The notes beneath the pieces were generated by a model. The model worked only from the letters and a program-made list of their open reading frames with translations. It had not been told where the DNA came from and ran no database searches. DNA of 64,000 nucleotides, taken from the NCBI GenBank assembly GCA_963718695.1, contig OY970371.1, forward strand, positions 558,001 to 622,000, given 5' to 3'. How positions within the stretch are numbered: position 1 is the first letter of the stretch; each line of letters begins with the position of its first letter. Shown in pieces: positions 10,020 through 17,796 of the stretch. Both the position numbers and the translations under genes were made by a program. This stretch comes from Manganitrophus sp963718695. Its GTDB lineage: Bacteria > Nitrospirota > Nitrospiria > SBBL01 > Manganitrophaceae.

Positions 10020-10360
10020 TCATTGACTATTCAGGACGGCCACATCGAGGTCGGGGTGAAAGCGGATTTCGCCCGTCATCCCTGCGACCCAGCTCTCTTT
10101 CCAAGCCTCAATGCTGGGCAAGCTTCCCTTCAACTCCTTGGGCAAGGACGTGACGATCTTCGTTTTCCATTCCGCCACCGACCGGTTTTTTCAGACCGCA
10201 TAGGGCGTATTGAAGATCCCCCGCTCCAGAAGAGCGAGGATTCGCTCGCCAGGTGTGTTCGACCACAGTCCGGTCCTCCGAGCGGCAGAGCAGCAACCCA
10301 ATGGTCGGTTTGTTTTCCGGAAGACTGAGCAGGTCTTCCATCGCCGATCCCTCCATTTTG
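10020..10360 (-). pseudogene. Decayed PDDEXK nuclease (DUF1016/YhcG-like), C-terminal remnant
   Basis: Translated pieces on the minus strand match the C-terminal part of the DUF1016/YhcG PDDEXK nuclease family. One frame gives NKPTIGLLLCRSEDRTVVEH. A second frame gives AEWKTKIVTSLPKELKGSLP followed by SIEAWKE. An insertion of roughly 50 nt and at least one frameshift separate them. The 5' end is cut by a REP palindrome at 10362-10384, and no N-terminal domain is visible. The reading frame ends 12 nt before cas3. This is a relic, not a functional gene. Confidence 0.75.
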
Positions 10361-10361
10361 G

Positions 10362-10384
10362 GGGAGGGACCTCCAGGTCCCGAT
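10362..10384 (-). repeat. REP palindrome (copy 1)
   Basis: On the minus strand the copy reads ATCGGG, a short stem ACC/GGT around TGGA, then CCCTCCC. It shares the ATCGGG...CCCTCCCAC pattern of the copies found from 10.5 to 12.8 kb. It truncates the PDDEXK relic. Confidence 0.7.
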
Positions 10385-10565
10385 GCGCTAACCATTTCTC
10401 AATTTTGCCCCCCTCACCTTGCCTCTCCCACCCGAGGGGCGAGGCGGATATTTCTTTCTCTTCAGTCAGCCGATTCTGCCACACCACCTTGACATCCCAG
10501 GTCAAAAATTCTCTTCACCCTCAAAAAAGTTTTATCTTCTGCCTTTTTAATTCTTTCCAGAGAGA

Positions 10566-10632
10566 ATCGGGACAGGAATGTCCCTCCCACCAAGTAGAAG
10601 AGAGATGGGCAGGGAATGTCCCTCTCACCAGG
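10566..10632 (+). repeat. Two REP palindromes in direct orientation
   Basis: The first copy (10566-10591) has ATCGGG, stem GGGACA/TGTCCC around GGAA, and tail TCCCACC. The second (about 10604-10632) is a diverged copy with TGTCCC and tail TCTCACC. They belong to the same family as the copies around the RAYT gene. Confidence 0.8.
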
Positions 10633-10647
10633 CACAAGAAGCAGGGT

Positions 10648-11704
10648 CTACTGTTTCTTCCTTGTGACAGGGCTTTTTGCGGCAGGGCTCTCCCGAGCCC
10701 GATTCCCTTTGATCTTTGTCTTCCCTTTCTGATACTTTCCCGCCACCTTCCACGCCTCATTCTCCACCATCCGTCTTAATCTCACCGGCGCGATCACTTC
10801 CACCTGCGCGCCGAACCCCATCACCCACTGCATCAACTCGGGCGTAATCGCAACACGAAGATCCAATTGAATCTTCCCGCCGCGCAGCGGTGTGATCGTT
10901 TGGCTCCGATGCCACTTCCGTTCCCGCACCCAGAGGGCGGCCTTCTTTTCAAAAAGGAGGGTAACGGCGTCCGCCTCGCCGCGGTAGATCCCGAAGGCAT
11001 CTTTGAAGTAATCGTCGATGGAGAAGTAGAAGGGGATCTGAAACGGCCGGTCGGTGACCTGAAGAGCGGCGATCCGGTCGAGGACGAAGGTGCGGGTGTC
11101 TTTCCGCTCATGGCAGTAGCCGATTAAGTAAAGCGTTCCTCCGTAGTACCAAAGACGGTAGGGGTTGACCGCTCTCGTTGCAGCGCGGCCGGTCCGCAAC
11201 GGCGTGTAGCGGATCTCGATCGTTTTTCCTGTCTCAATCGCTTGTTGGATCGGATCGATCGAGGAGCGATGCGCCTTGTAGATTTTATAGGGAGGCATCC
11301 CGATCTGGATTGTTTGCTGCAGCAGCGCGAGATAGTCTTTGCTCTTCGAGGGAAGGTTGGCACTGATCTTTTGAGAAAGACTCCGGATAGCGTCGGTGAT
11401 GAAGGTCCCTTCGAGGGGAGCCATCATCTGCATCCCGCACTGAAGGGCGTAGAGCTCCGTCGCGGTGAGGGGGAGGGGGGCGCGCCGGTAGGCGTCGTCG
11501 AGCTTCCAGACGCTCTTGCCGTTCTCCCGCTCGGCGTAGATCGGAAATCCGACGAGCCCCAGGAACGTCGAGGTCCCGCCGGAGCGTCCGCTCGTGACAA
11601 GTCTCCGAGAGGGCGTCGGCGATCTGTCGAAGCGTCACCCTTCCATTTGATTCAAGCAGCTTGAGGATGGTCCATTGCCGGATCGGCTGATCGGCGCGCG
11701 GCAT
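10648..11704 (-). pseudogene. WYL-domain transcriptional regulator, frameshifted
   Basis: The two frames together make one regulator of about 350 aa, the usual length of this family. The N-terminal part starts at 11704 (MPRADQPIRQWTILKLLE) and carries a winged helix with HERTLRRDLDV. The C-terminal part has the WYL-type core, including IEIRYTPLR, VNPYRLWYYGGTLYLIGYCH and DRIAALQVTD. Near 11558-11566 the frame changes. Removing one base in the run GTTCCTGGGG restores LGLVGFPIYAERENGKSVWK, so a single-base insertion or a sequencing error explains the break. The last 19 or so residues are encoded by a REP palindrome. WYL proteins often sense nucleic acid or nucleotide ligands near defence loci; that role here is only inference. 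Confidence 0.85.
10681..10702 (-). repeat. REP palindrome inside the WYL gene tail
   Basis: On the minus strand the copy reads ATCGGGCTC, GGGA, GAGCCCTGCC. It lies in frame at the end of the WYL reading frame and supplies its C-terminal residues (RARESPAAKS), so the REP inserted there and extended the protein. Confidence 0.75.
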
Positions 11705-11777
11705 GCTGTTCTCCAGCAAGGGATAATGGGGAATGTCGGGATAGTATCGAAAAGAATTAAAAAAGGCAAATTTTAGA

Positions 11778-11803
11778 ATCGGGGCAAGAATGCCCCTCCC
11801 ACC
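11778..11803 (+). repeat. REP palindrome (upstream of the WYL gene)
   Basis: Copy with ATCGGGGCA, loop AGAA, TGCCCC and tail TCCCACC. A second, degenerate unit follows at about 11820. It lies between the divergent WYL promoter region and the end of the RAYT gene. Confidence 0.8.
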
Positions 11804-11846
11804 AGGCAAGAACAAAAGATGGGCAAGAATGTTTCTCAAATAAAGT

Positions 11847-12419
11847 TCAAAATTTGAAATCGATCTTGCTCTTCCAATAAGGATAGTTATTTGGAGAGGT
11901 AGCCAGGCCGGCCCTCACCGGGTTGTAAGCCATGTATTTAAGAACGGCCTGGAGCTCCGGCTCGCTTCGGATGAACCGGTCATAATAACCTTCCTGCCAG
12001 AGGTGAATCGGCCTCTGGAGAGGCCTCCCACAAAGAGGTGGGTTTGGACCTCCTGCTAGGGGGGGTATCCCTGGGGGCATTCTTGTCTGTGGGAGGGACA
12101 TTCTTGTCCCGATTACGATTACTTTAAGGATCTCCCTGGCTGTATACCCCTTCCAACTCTTCATCGCCGAGGCCAAAGTCTCTCCTTCTCCCAATCGGAA
12201 AACCAGATGAGCATGATCGGGCATGATCATATACATTGCACAGTTCCACCGCCCTTGGTCTTCCATCCAGTGAATGGCCCGAATCAAGAGATCGGCGATC
12301 TCCGGCTGAACAAAAAATTTCTCTCTCTCAAAAGAAGAGGCGGTCACGAAGTAATAGCCGCCGGCCTGAGAGAACCGGCCTTTCCTTAATTCCCTGGAGC
12401 CTTTGGGAGGAATTGGCAT
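11847..12419 (-). CDS. RAYT: REP-associated tyrosine transposase
   Basis: Y1/HUH-family transposase of the REP-associated branch, 190 aa from the start at 12419 (MPIPPKGSRELRKGRFSQ). A longer frame to 12470 runs into the REP array and is unlikely. The metal-binding HUH motif appears as MIMPDHAHLVF. The candidate tyrosine helix is SWKGYTAREI, and the family C-terminal block LWQEGYYDRFI...KYMAYNPVRAGL is intact. Residues about 102-138 are an in-frame insertion made of two inverted REP palindromes. Such insertions would normally kill the protein, but the frame stays open and the flanking blocks are preserved. RAYTs are domesticated enzymes thought to mobilise REP sequences. Confidence 0.9.
   Translation of the reverse strand: MPIPPKGSRELRKGRFSQAGGYYFVTASSFEREKFFVQPEIADLLIRAIHWMEDQGRWNCAMYMIMPDHAHLVFRLGEGETLASAMKSWKGYTAREILKVIVIGTRMSLPQTRMPPGIPPLAGGPNPPLCGRPLQRPIHLWQEGYYDRFIRSEPELQAVLKYMAYNPVRAGLATSPNNYPYWKSKIDFKF
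12007..12113. repeat. Inverted REP pair (BIME-like) inside the RAYT gene
   Basis: One REP (12007-12031) reads ATCGG, CCTC, TGGA, GAGG, CCTCCCAC. The second (12089-12113) is in the opposite orientation, GTGGGAGGGACA, TTCT, TGTCCCGAT. The roughly 107-bp unit adds about 33 codons between the AREILK and HLWQEGYYD blocks of the transposase without breaking its frame. Confidence 0.8.
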
Positions 12420-12445
12420 TTTATTTTTCTTTTCTCTTATAATGA

Positions 12446-12680
12446 GTCGGGACAGGAATGTCCCTCCCACCGGTCAAGAACAAAAGAAGGACAGGAATGT
12501 CCCTCCCACCGGTCAAGAACAAAAGAAGGACAGGAATGTCCCTCCCACCGGTCAAGAACAAAAGAAGGACAGGAATACCCCTCCCACCGGTCAAGAACAA
12601 AAGAAGGACAGGAATACCCCTCCCACCAGGCTAGAGCAAAGAAGGACAGGAATGTCCTTCCCACCAGGCAGAACAAAAAG
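12446..12680 (+). repeat. Tandem array of REP units, 39-bp period
   Basis: Six units begin with GACAGGAAT at 12451, 12490, 12529, 12568, 12607 and 12645, that is, a 39-bp period with one 38-bp step. A degenerate seventh unit follows. Each holds the palindrome GGACAGGAATGTCCC (or a variant with ATACCCC), tail TCCCACC, and an A-rich linker. Because 39 is a multiple of three the array stays open in several frames, giving false repetitive reading frames. Confidence 0.92.
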
Positions 12681-12719
12681 GGCAAGAAGGTCTCTCCCAT
12701 GAAAATCTTTTTCATCTTT

Positions 12720-12744
12720 GTGGGAGGGCTCTCCAGAGCCCGAT
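12720..12744 (-). repeat. REP palindrome
   Basis: On the plus strand GTGGGAGGGCTC, TCCA, GAGCCCGAT; inverted relative to the adjacent array. Confidence 0.8.
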
Positions 12745-12781
12745 ATTATTGAGAAAGATAAAAAAAGGCAAATGCTTTGGA

Positions 12782-12807
12782 ATCGGGGCAAGAATGCCCC
12801 TCCCACC
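12782..12807 (+). repeat. REP palindrome upstream of the HerA-like gene
   Basis: Copy with ATCGGGGCA, AGAA, TGCCCC and tail TCCCACC. It lies 87 bp before the start of the HerA-like gene and marks the right edge of the REP nest. Confidence 0.8.
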
Positions 12808-12893
12808 GACAGAAAAAGCACTTGACTCCTTTTCTCAAATTCATAATGATGAGGTTGCTTCAGGTCCTTAATAAAGGAGGGACAAAGAGAAAG

Positions 12894-14387
12894 ATGCCGC
12901 AGCCGATTTTGATCGCCAAAGGAGAACACGACCTCACCCTGCTTCCGAAGATGGCCAACCGCCATGGTCTCATCGCCGGGGCGACGGGGACCGGAAAGAC
13001 GGTCACGCTCCAAACGCTCGCCGAGCGTTTCAGCCGGGTCGGGGTGCCGGTCTTTATGGCCGACGTGAAGGGGGATCTCTCCGGGATCAGTGCGCCGGGG
13101 AAGGATAATCCCAGGGTCATGGAGCGGGTCCGGCAGCTGGGGCTCTCCGACTTTCAGGTTGCCCCGTGCCCCGTCGTCTTCTGGGATGTCTTCGGAAAGC
13201 TCGGCCATCCGCTTCGGACCACGATCTCGGAGATGGGGCCGCTTCTCCTCGGCCGGCTCCTCAATCTGAATGAAACCCAGAGCGGGGTGCTGACCCTGGT
13301 CTTTAAAATCGCCGATGATGACGGCCTTCTCCTCCTCGATCTGAAAGACCTTCGCGCCATGCTCCAGCATGTCGGCGACAACGCCAAGAGCGTCGCCACC
13401 CAATACGGCAATGTCTCCGCCGCGAGCATCGGCGCCATCCAACGCGGCCTCCTCGCGCTGGAGGAGCAGGGGGGAGATTCTTTTTTCGGCGAGCCGGCGT
13501 TGAATCTGGACGATTTGATGCAGACCGATGAGAAGGGGCAGGGGATCGTCAACATCCTCGTGGCCGACAAGCTGATCCACGCGCCGAAACTCTATGCGAC
13601 CTTTCTGCTCTGGCTGTTGGCGGAGCTCTTCGAGCGTCTGCCGGAGGTCGGGGATGTAGAAAAGCCGAAGCTGGTCTTCTTCTTCGACGAGGCGCACCTG
13701 CTCTTCAACGAGGCCCCGAAGGCGCTGCTGGACAAAATCGAGCAGGTCGTCCGGCTGATCCGCTCGAAAGGGGTGGGGGTCTACTTCGTCAGCCAGAATC
13801 CGCTCGATATTCCCGAAGCGGTCCTCGGCCAGTTGGGGAACCGCATCCAGCATGCGCTGCGCGCCTTCACCCCGCGAGATCAGAAGGCGGTGAAGGCGGC
13901 GGCGCAGACCTTCCGGAGCAACCCGACGCTCGATGTCGAGGCGGCGATCATGGAGCTGGGGGTCGGGGAGGCGCTGGTGTCGCTCCTCAACGAGAAGGGC
14001 CAGCCCGGCATCGTCGAGCGGGCGTTGATCGTCCCGCCGGAAAGCCAAATCGGCCCGCTCTCGCCTGAAGCGTGCCGGGAGATCATTCAACGGTCGGTTC
14101 TCTATGGTCATTACGAAAAAGCGGTCGATCGCGAATCGGCGTATGAGAAGCTGAAGTCGCGCGCTGAGACGGCGTTGCCTGCAACTGCGCAACCGGAAGC
14201 GGATCAGGAAGGATCGTGGACCGATGTTCTGACCGGTTCGACCGGGAAGCGGGGGCGCTCCCAGGAGGGGATCGTCGAATCGATGGCGAAGAGCGCGGCG
14301 CGGGCGATCGGCAGCCAACTGGGCCGGCAGATCATGCGGGGACTCTTTGGATCGATGATGGGAGGAACGACGCGAAGAAGAAGGTAG
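12894..14387 (+). CDS. HerA-like ATPase (DUF853/YjgR family)
   Basis: Predicted hexameric ATPase of the HerA/FtsK superfamily, 497 aa. The start at 12894 (MPQPILIAKG) follows a strong AGGAGG-type site; a longer frame would translate REP sequence. Walker A GATGTGKT lies at residues 29-36. FMADVKGDLSGIS follows, and a Walker B motif KLVFFFDEAHLLF lies near residue 262. The later FVSQNPLDIPEAVLGQLGNRIQHALRAFTPRD block is typical of DUF853. The C-terminus holds a low-complexity linker and a basic RTTRRRR-type tail. Length is normal for the family. The cellular role of YjgR proteins is not settled; HerA relatives act in DNA repair and in phage defence. Confidence 0.9.
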   Translation: MPQPILIAKGEHDLTLLPKMANRHGLIAGATGTGKTVTLQTLAERFSRVGVPVFMADVKGDLSGISAPGKDNPRVMERVRQLGLSDFQVAPCPVVFWDVFGKLGHPLRTTISEMGPLLLGRLLNLNETQSGVLTLVFKIADDDGLLLLDLKDLRAMLQHVGDNAKSVATQYGNVSAASIGAIQRGLLALEEQGGDSFFGEPALNLDDLMQTDEKGQGIVNILVADKLIHAPKLYATFLLWLLAELFERLPEVGDVEKPKLVFFFDEAHLLFNEAPKALLDKIEQVVRLIRSKGVGVYFVSQNPLDIPEAVLGQLGNRIQHALRAFTPRDQKAVKAAAQTFRSNPTLDVEAAIMELGVGEALVSLLNEKGQPGIVERALIVPPESQIGPLSPEACREIIQRSVLYGHYEKAVDRESAYEKLKSRAETALPATAQPEADQEGSWTDVLTGSTGKRGRSQEGIVESMAKSAARAIGSQLGRQIMRGLFGSMMGGTTRRRR

Positions 14388-14409
14388 TTCGAAACGAAAG
14401 GAGCGAGAG

Positions 14410-14871
14410 ATGGATCCGATTTCGATCATTGTGACCGCCCTGGCGACAGGCGCGGCGGCCGGACTCAAACCGACGGCGGCGAAAGTGATCCAAGACGCCT
14501 ATGCCGGGATCAAGGCGCTGATCCAGCGCAAATATGGCGAGACAGGCGTTGCATTGCTGGAGAAAGACCCCGCTTCGAAGGCGAAACGGGAGGTGGTGAA
14601 AGAAGAGCTGGAGAAGGGCGACGCGGGGGGTGATCCGGAACTTCTGACCCAGGCGAAGACGCTCCTCGACGCCGTCCAACAACATGCCCCGGAGGCGGCC
14701 GAAAAGATCGGCGTCGACCTGGAAGAGATCAAGGGGGCGTCGCTTCGGATCAGCGACATCATCGCCGCGGGCGCGGGGGTGAAGGTCCGAAAGGCGGAGA
14801 TCGCCGGGGATATCGAAATTAAAGTGGTGCGGGCTGGAGAGGCCTCCGAAAACCCTTCAAAGCGGCAGTAG
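14410..14871 (+). CDS. Hypothetical protein with glycine/alanine-rich N-terminus, possibly conflict-associated
   Basis: A 153-aa protein starting MDPISIIVTALATGAAAGLK, then AYAGIKALIQRKYG and a charged helical segment. It ends in a short beta-rich stretch, VRKAEIAGDIEIKVVRAG. I recall similar N-termini in small proteins that accompany bacterial conflict (effector-associated) genes, but I cannot name a family with certainty. It starts 22 bp after the HerA-like gene with a GAGCGAGAG-type site, so the two are probably co-transcribed. The unknown gene that follows may be its partner. Confidence 0.7.
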   Translation: MDPISIIVTALATGAAAGLKPTAAKVIQDAYAGIKALIQRKYGETGVALLEKDPASKAKREVVKEELEKGDAGGDPELLTQAKTLLDAVQQHAPEAAEKIGVDLEEIKGASLRISDIIAAGAGVKVRKAEIAGDIEIKVVRAGEASENPSKRQ

Positions 14872-14927
14872 GCCAATGGCCGGAACCTGCTGTCGCTGAT
14901 TGTGGCTCGGCCGTCGACCTGGAACGG

Positions 14928-15869
14928 GTGTCGGCCCGCGACGTTGATGTTCATGTCGGCTCGCGGAATTACCTCATCTTGCGGGGAGTCGATCCCTACC
15001 GTGATTTTTTAAACGATCCCGCCGGTCCGTGGGACCTGTCGTTTCGAGGGATTGAAGAGATCAGCAGCCTCCGGAAGAAGCTCCTTCAGATGGAGGCCTT
15101 GAAGGAGCCGGTCTCGATCACGGTTCGCGGCACCCTTTTCCCTTGCGCCCTTCTCTCCTCCGGCTGGTGGGAGCGGCGGTCGCAGGCGATCACCTCCGAG
15201 CTCGATTGGAAAAATCCTCTTCAGAAATGGCTCTTCATTGGATTCGACCTCTGGGGGCCGTCGTGGGACTTCTCCTGGGACCTCGATTCCCTGGGGGACT
15301 GGGGGCATACCCATTTTATCGCGCAGATCGGGGAAGGGGACGAAGCGAACTCCCTCCCCGTGGTTCTTCCCCGTGCGAAGGCGCAAAAGCTCCGTGAAAA
15401 ATTCAAGGAAGGGTGGGGAGGGGTCGAGGTCAACATCCGGGGACTGTTGGGCCATCGGCACCAGTTTGCGAAAGAGCCGGGACCCCTCGGCCTCTTCGGC
15501 GGGCTCCTCGATTATTGCATCTGGTTGAACGAGGAGAACAAGGAGCATAAGATCACCCTGCTGGCCAACCGGACCGATATCTACTCCGGATATCTCTGGA
15601 AGTGTGTGGTCCCGAAGAAGTGGTTCGACACGAACCGATTTCTCTGCCTCAGCGACGTCTTCTTTCTCTGGGAGCATACGAATTTTACGGAGAAAGACGC
15701 CGTCCGATATAACCTCGACAGCCTGGAGCGAAAAGTGGAATATGTTCGGAAGCTCGAAGGAGAGCTTGTTTTGCTTCAGAAATCTTCCGCGCTGGTGCCG
15801 GGCGAGCCGATCTGGTCGACGCAGGAGATCTACGATCTGCTGACCCGAAAGAAGGGAGAGGAGATCTGA
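14928..15869 (+). CDS. Hypothetical protein, 313 aa
   Basis: I do not recognise this protein. It is soluble, without a signal peptide or membrane segment, and rich in aromatic residues, with WDFSWDLDSLGDWGHTHFIA near residue 115 and a long C-terminal helix. GTG at 14928 is the first plausible start; the frame is open back to 14823 but lacks ATG, and CTG at 14919 is another option. It lies about 56 bp after the 153-aa gene and probably shares its transcript. Composition is like the neighbours, so recent transfer is not obvious. Confidence 0.7.
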   Translation: MSARDVDVHVGSRNYLILRGVDPYRDFLNDPAGPWDLSFRGIEEISSLRKKLLQMEALKEPVSITVRGTLFPCALLSSGWWERRSQAITSELDWKNPLQKWLFIGFDLWGPSWDFSWDLDSLGDWGHTHFIAQIGEGDEANSLPVVLPRAKAQKLREKFKEGWGGVEVNIRGLLGHRHQFAKEPGPLGLFGGLLDYCIWLNEENKEHKITLLANRTDIYSGYLWKCVVPKKWFDTNRFLCLSDVFFLWEHTNFTEKDAVRYNLDSLERKVEYVRKLEGELVLLQKSSALVPGEPIWSTQEIYDLLTRKKGEEI

Positions 15870-15886
15870 TTGGGTAGGAGGCGAAG

Positions 15887-16186
15887 ATGGTCGTTGTGGT
15901 TTTTCGATCGCGTTTGAAGGCGGGAGGGGAGGCGGAGCTAGGCAAGGTCGGAATGCGGATGTATGAGCTCGCCTCTGCGATGCCGGGCTTCCTCTCTTAC
16001 AAGGATTTCGTCGCGGAGGATGGGGAGAATGTCTCGATCATCGAGTTCGATTCCATCGAGAACGTCGACGCCTGGCGGGAGCATCCCGAGCATCAAGAAG
16101 CGCAGCGGCGGGCACGAACGGAGTTCTTTACAGAATATCAAATTCAGGTCTGCACGCCGGTCAGAGAGAGAACGTTTAAGACTTAA
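15887..16186 (+). CDS. Antibiotic biosynthesis monooxygenase (ABM) domain protein
   Basis: Single ABM-fold domain of 99 aa (dimeric ferredoxin-like barrel). The family pattern is visible: VVVFRSRLKAGGEAELGKV at the start, MPGFLSYKDFVAEDGENVSIIEF in the middle, and WREHPEHQEAQRRAR near the end. Members oxidise small aromatics or remove reactive carbonyls, but many have no known substrate and none can be assigned here. It begins 17 bp after the preceding gene, with GGAGG upstream, so it may close that operon. Confidence 0.88.
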   Translation: MVVVVFRSRLKAGGEAELGKVGMRMYELASAMPGFLSYKDFVAEDGENVSIIEFDSIENVDAWREHPEHQEAQRRARTEFFTEYQIQVCTPVRERTFKT

Positions 16187-16598
16187 ATAACGAATCAAGA
16201 ATAAAAGGCTGTTCCTGGCGCTGCCCAGACCCCGCTGCGTATCTGCCGCATAGAAAAATTCCTCTCCCCCCGCAGGGTGGGAGAGGTTAGGTAAAGGGGG
16301 CAAAGTCGTTCTTTTAATTGAAATGGGGCGTTGCCCCAAGCCCCACCGTGGGACCGTCTTGCCACGGCCCCTCCGGCTTCCCCAGGCAGCGGGGGGAAAG
16401 AACCCCCCTGCTCCCCCCGTCTTACGGTCAGAACTCACACCCCCGCGCAGAGCAGCGCGGATTGTGCTTCAGACAGCTGACCTTATAAGGTAGGTAACGT
16501 CTAACAGAAGGAACGCAGGAACATCAGGGGTACAGGACGCCCACGACACGCAGGCTCTGTTTAGTTCTTAAATCTGCAATCCGAATTCCGCATCGGTT
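16187..16598. other. Intergenic region without a recognised gene
   Basis: This stretch holds a GC-rich segment with a CTCTCCC/GGGAGAGG inverted repeat near 16262-16287 and a CCCCCCTGCTCCCCCC run. No coding sequence with family support was seen on either strand. It lies between convergent genes, so the inverted repeat may serve in transcription termination. Confidence 0.6.
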
Positions 16599-17738
16599 CT
16601 ACTTGCACTGCTGGAGCGTTTCCAGAACGATCTCGGCGGCCTGGTTCATCTCGTCGATGGCGAGCCATTCCTTGACGGTGTGGATGTCGTGCATGCCGGT
16701 GCCGAGGTTGGCGACGGTGATTCCTTTTTTGTTGAAGACGTTGGCGTCGCAGCCGCCGCCGGTCGCATGGGTCTGCACCTTGTAGGAAAGGGCTTGCGCC
16801 GCGCGCATCACCGCCTGCACGATCGGGGCATTCTCGGGGACGTTCATCCGGTCGTAGTCGCGCCAGATCTTCTCTTCCACACGGCCGGAGATCCGCTTTC
16901 CATCCAAATCGACCCAGAATTTCTCGGCGGCTTTTCGGAAGCACTCCTGCATGTGCCCGTTCTGCGCCGCCAGCTTCTCCTCGTTGTGGCTTCGCGTTTC
17001 CGCTTTGACATAGACGTAGTTCGGGACGATGTTGGTCGCCGATCCCCCCTGGATGATCCCGATGTTGGCGGTCGTCTCCGGATCGATCCGTCCGAGCTTC
17101 ATTTGACCGATCGCGTCGGCCGCGATCTGAACGGCGGAGACCCCGCGCTCCGGACAGACGCCGGCATGCGCTTCGAGCCCATGGACTTTGAATTCCAATC
17201 GGTCGGAGGAGGGGGACTTGGTGAAGAGGATGTTGACGTTGTCGCAATCGAGCACCAGCCCGTCGCGCGATTTCAACCGGCCGAAGTCGAGGTGCTTCGC
17301 GCCGAGGAGGCCGAACTCCTCGCAGATGGTGAAGGCGATTTCGATCTCGCCGTGAGGGATTTTCTTCTCCTGAAGGGTCCGGAGGACTTCGACGATGATC
17401 GAGATCCCCGATTTGTCGTCCCCGCCGAGGATCGTCGTCCCGTCGCTTCGGATCTTTTTCCCCTCGACGATCGGCTTGATCCCTTCCCCCGGCACCACCG
17501 TGTCCATGTGGGCGGAGAGAAGCAGCGGCCGCCGGGACGGATCGGTCGCGGGGAGGCGGGCGATGAGATTGCCGATCTCGCCGCCGACCGCTTCGCCGGC
17601 CTCATCGAATTCCACCTTGGCTCCCAGCGCCTCCAATTCCTTTTGAAGGACCAGGGCGACCGCCTTCTCTTTTTTGGAGAGGCTGTCGATCCGAACGAGC
17701 TTAAGAAAGTGATCGGTCATTCGTTGTCTGTTTAGCAT
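16599..17738 (-). CDS. M20 family peptidase (PepT-like)
   Basis: Zinc aminopeptidase of the M20 family, 379 aa. The start at 17738 (MLNRQRMTDHFLKLV) follows an AGAGG site. Metal ligands are in their usual places: His in LLLSAHMDTVVPG, Asp in LGGDDKSG, the catalytic Glu pair in TICEEFGLLG, Asp in LDCDN, and His near the end in GTGMHDIHTVKEW. A dimerisation domain lies in the middle, with HGLEAHAGVCPERGVSA. The presence of TTILGGDDKSGISII favours the tripeptidase T-like branch. The cytoplasmic role is peptide turnover. Confidence 0.9.
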   Translation of the reverse strand: MLNRQRMTDHFLKLVRIDSLSKKEKAVALVLQKELEALGAKVEFDEAGEAVGGEIGNLIARLPATDPSRRPLLLSAHMDTVVPGEGIKPIVEGKKIRSDGTTILGGDDKSGISIIVEVLRTLQEKKIPHGEIEIAFTICEEFGLLGAKHLDFGRLKSRDGLVLDCDNVNILFTKSPSSDRLEFKVHGLEAHAGVCPERGVSAVQIAADAIGQMKLGRIDPETTANIGIIQGGSATNIVPNYVYVKAETRSHNEEKLAAQNGHMQECFRKAAEKFWVDLDGKRISGRVEEKIWRDYDRMNVPENAPIVQAVMRAAQALSYKVQTHATGGGCDANVFNKKGITVANLGTGMHDIHTVKEWLAIDEMNQAAEIVLETLQQCK

Positions 17739-17796
17739 AGGGACCTCTGAGCGTGAGGTAATGTTGCGATTGGGATCGCGCCACACGGCTGTCCCA

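Noticed and set aside
12403..12702. Reading frames with repeated RNVPPTGQEQKKD-type peptides on both strands
   Set aside because: They arise from the 39-bp REP tandem array, whose period is a multiple of three.
12591..14468. Long 625-codon frame antisense to the HerA-like gene
   Set aside because: It mirrors a well-supported gene in GC-rich DNA, has an arginine-rich shadow composition and no family match.
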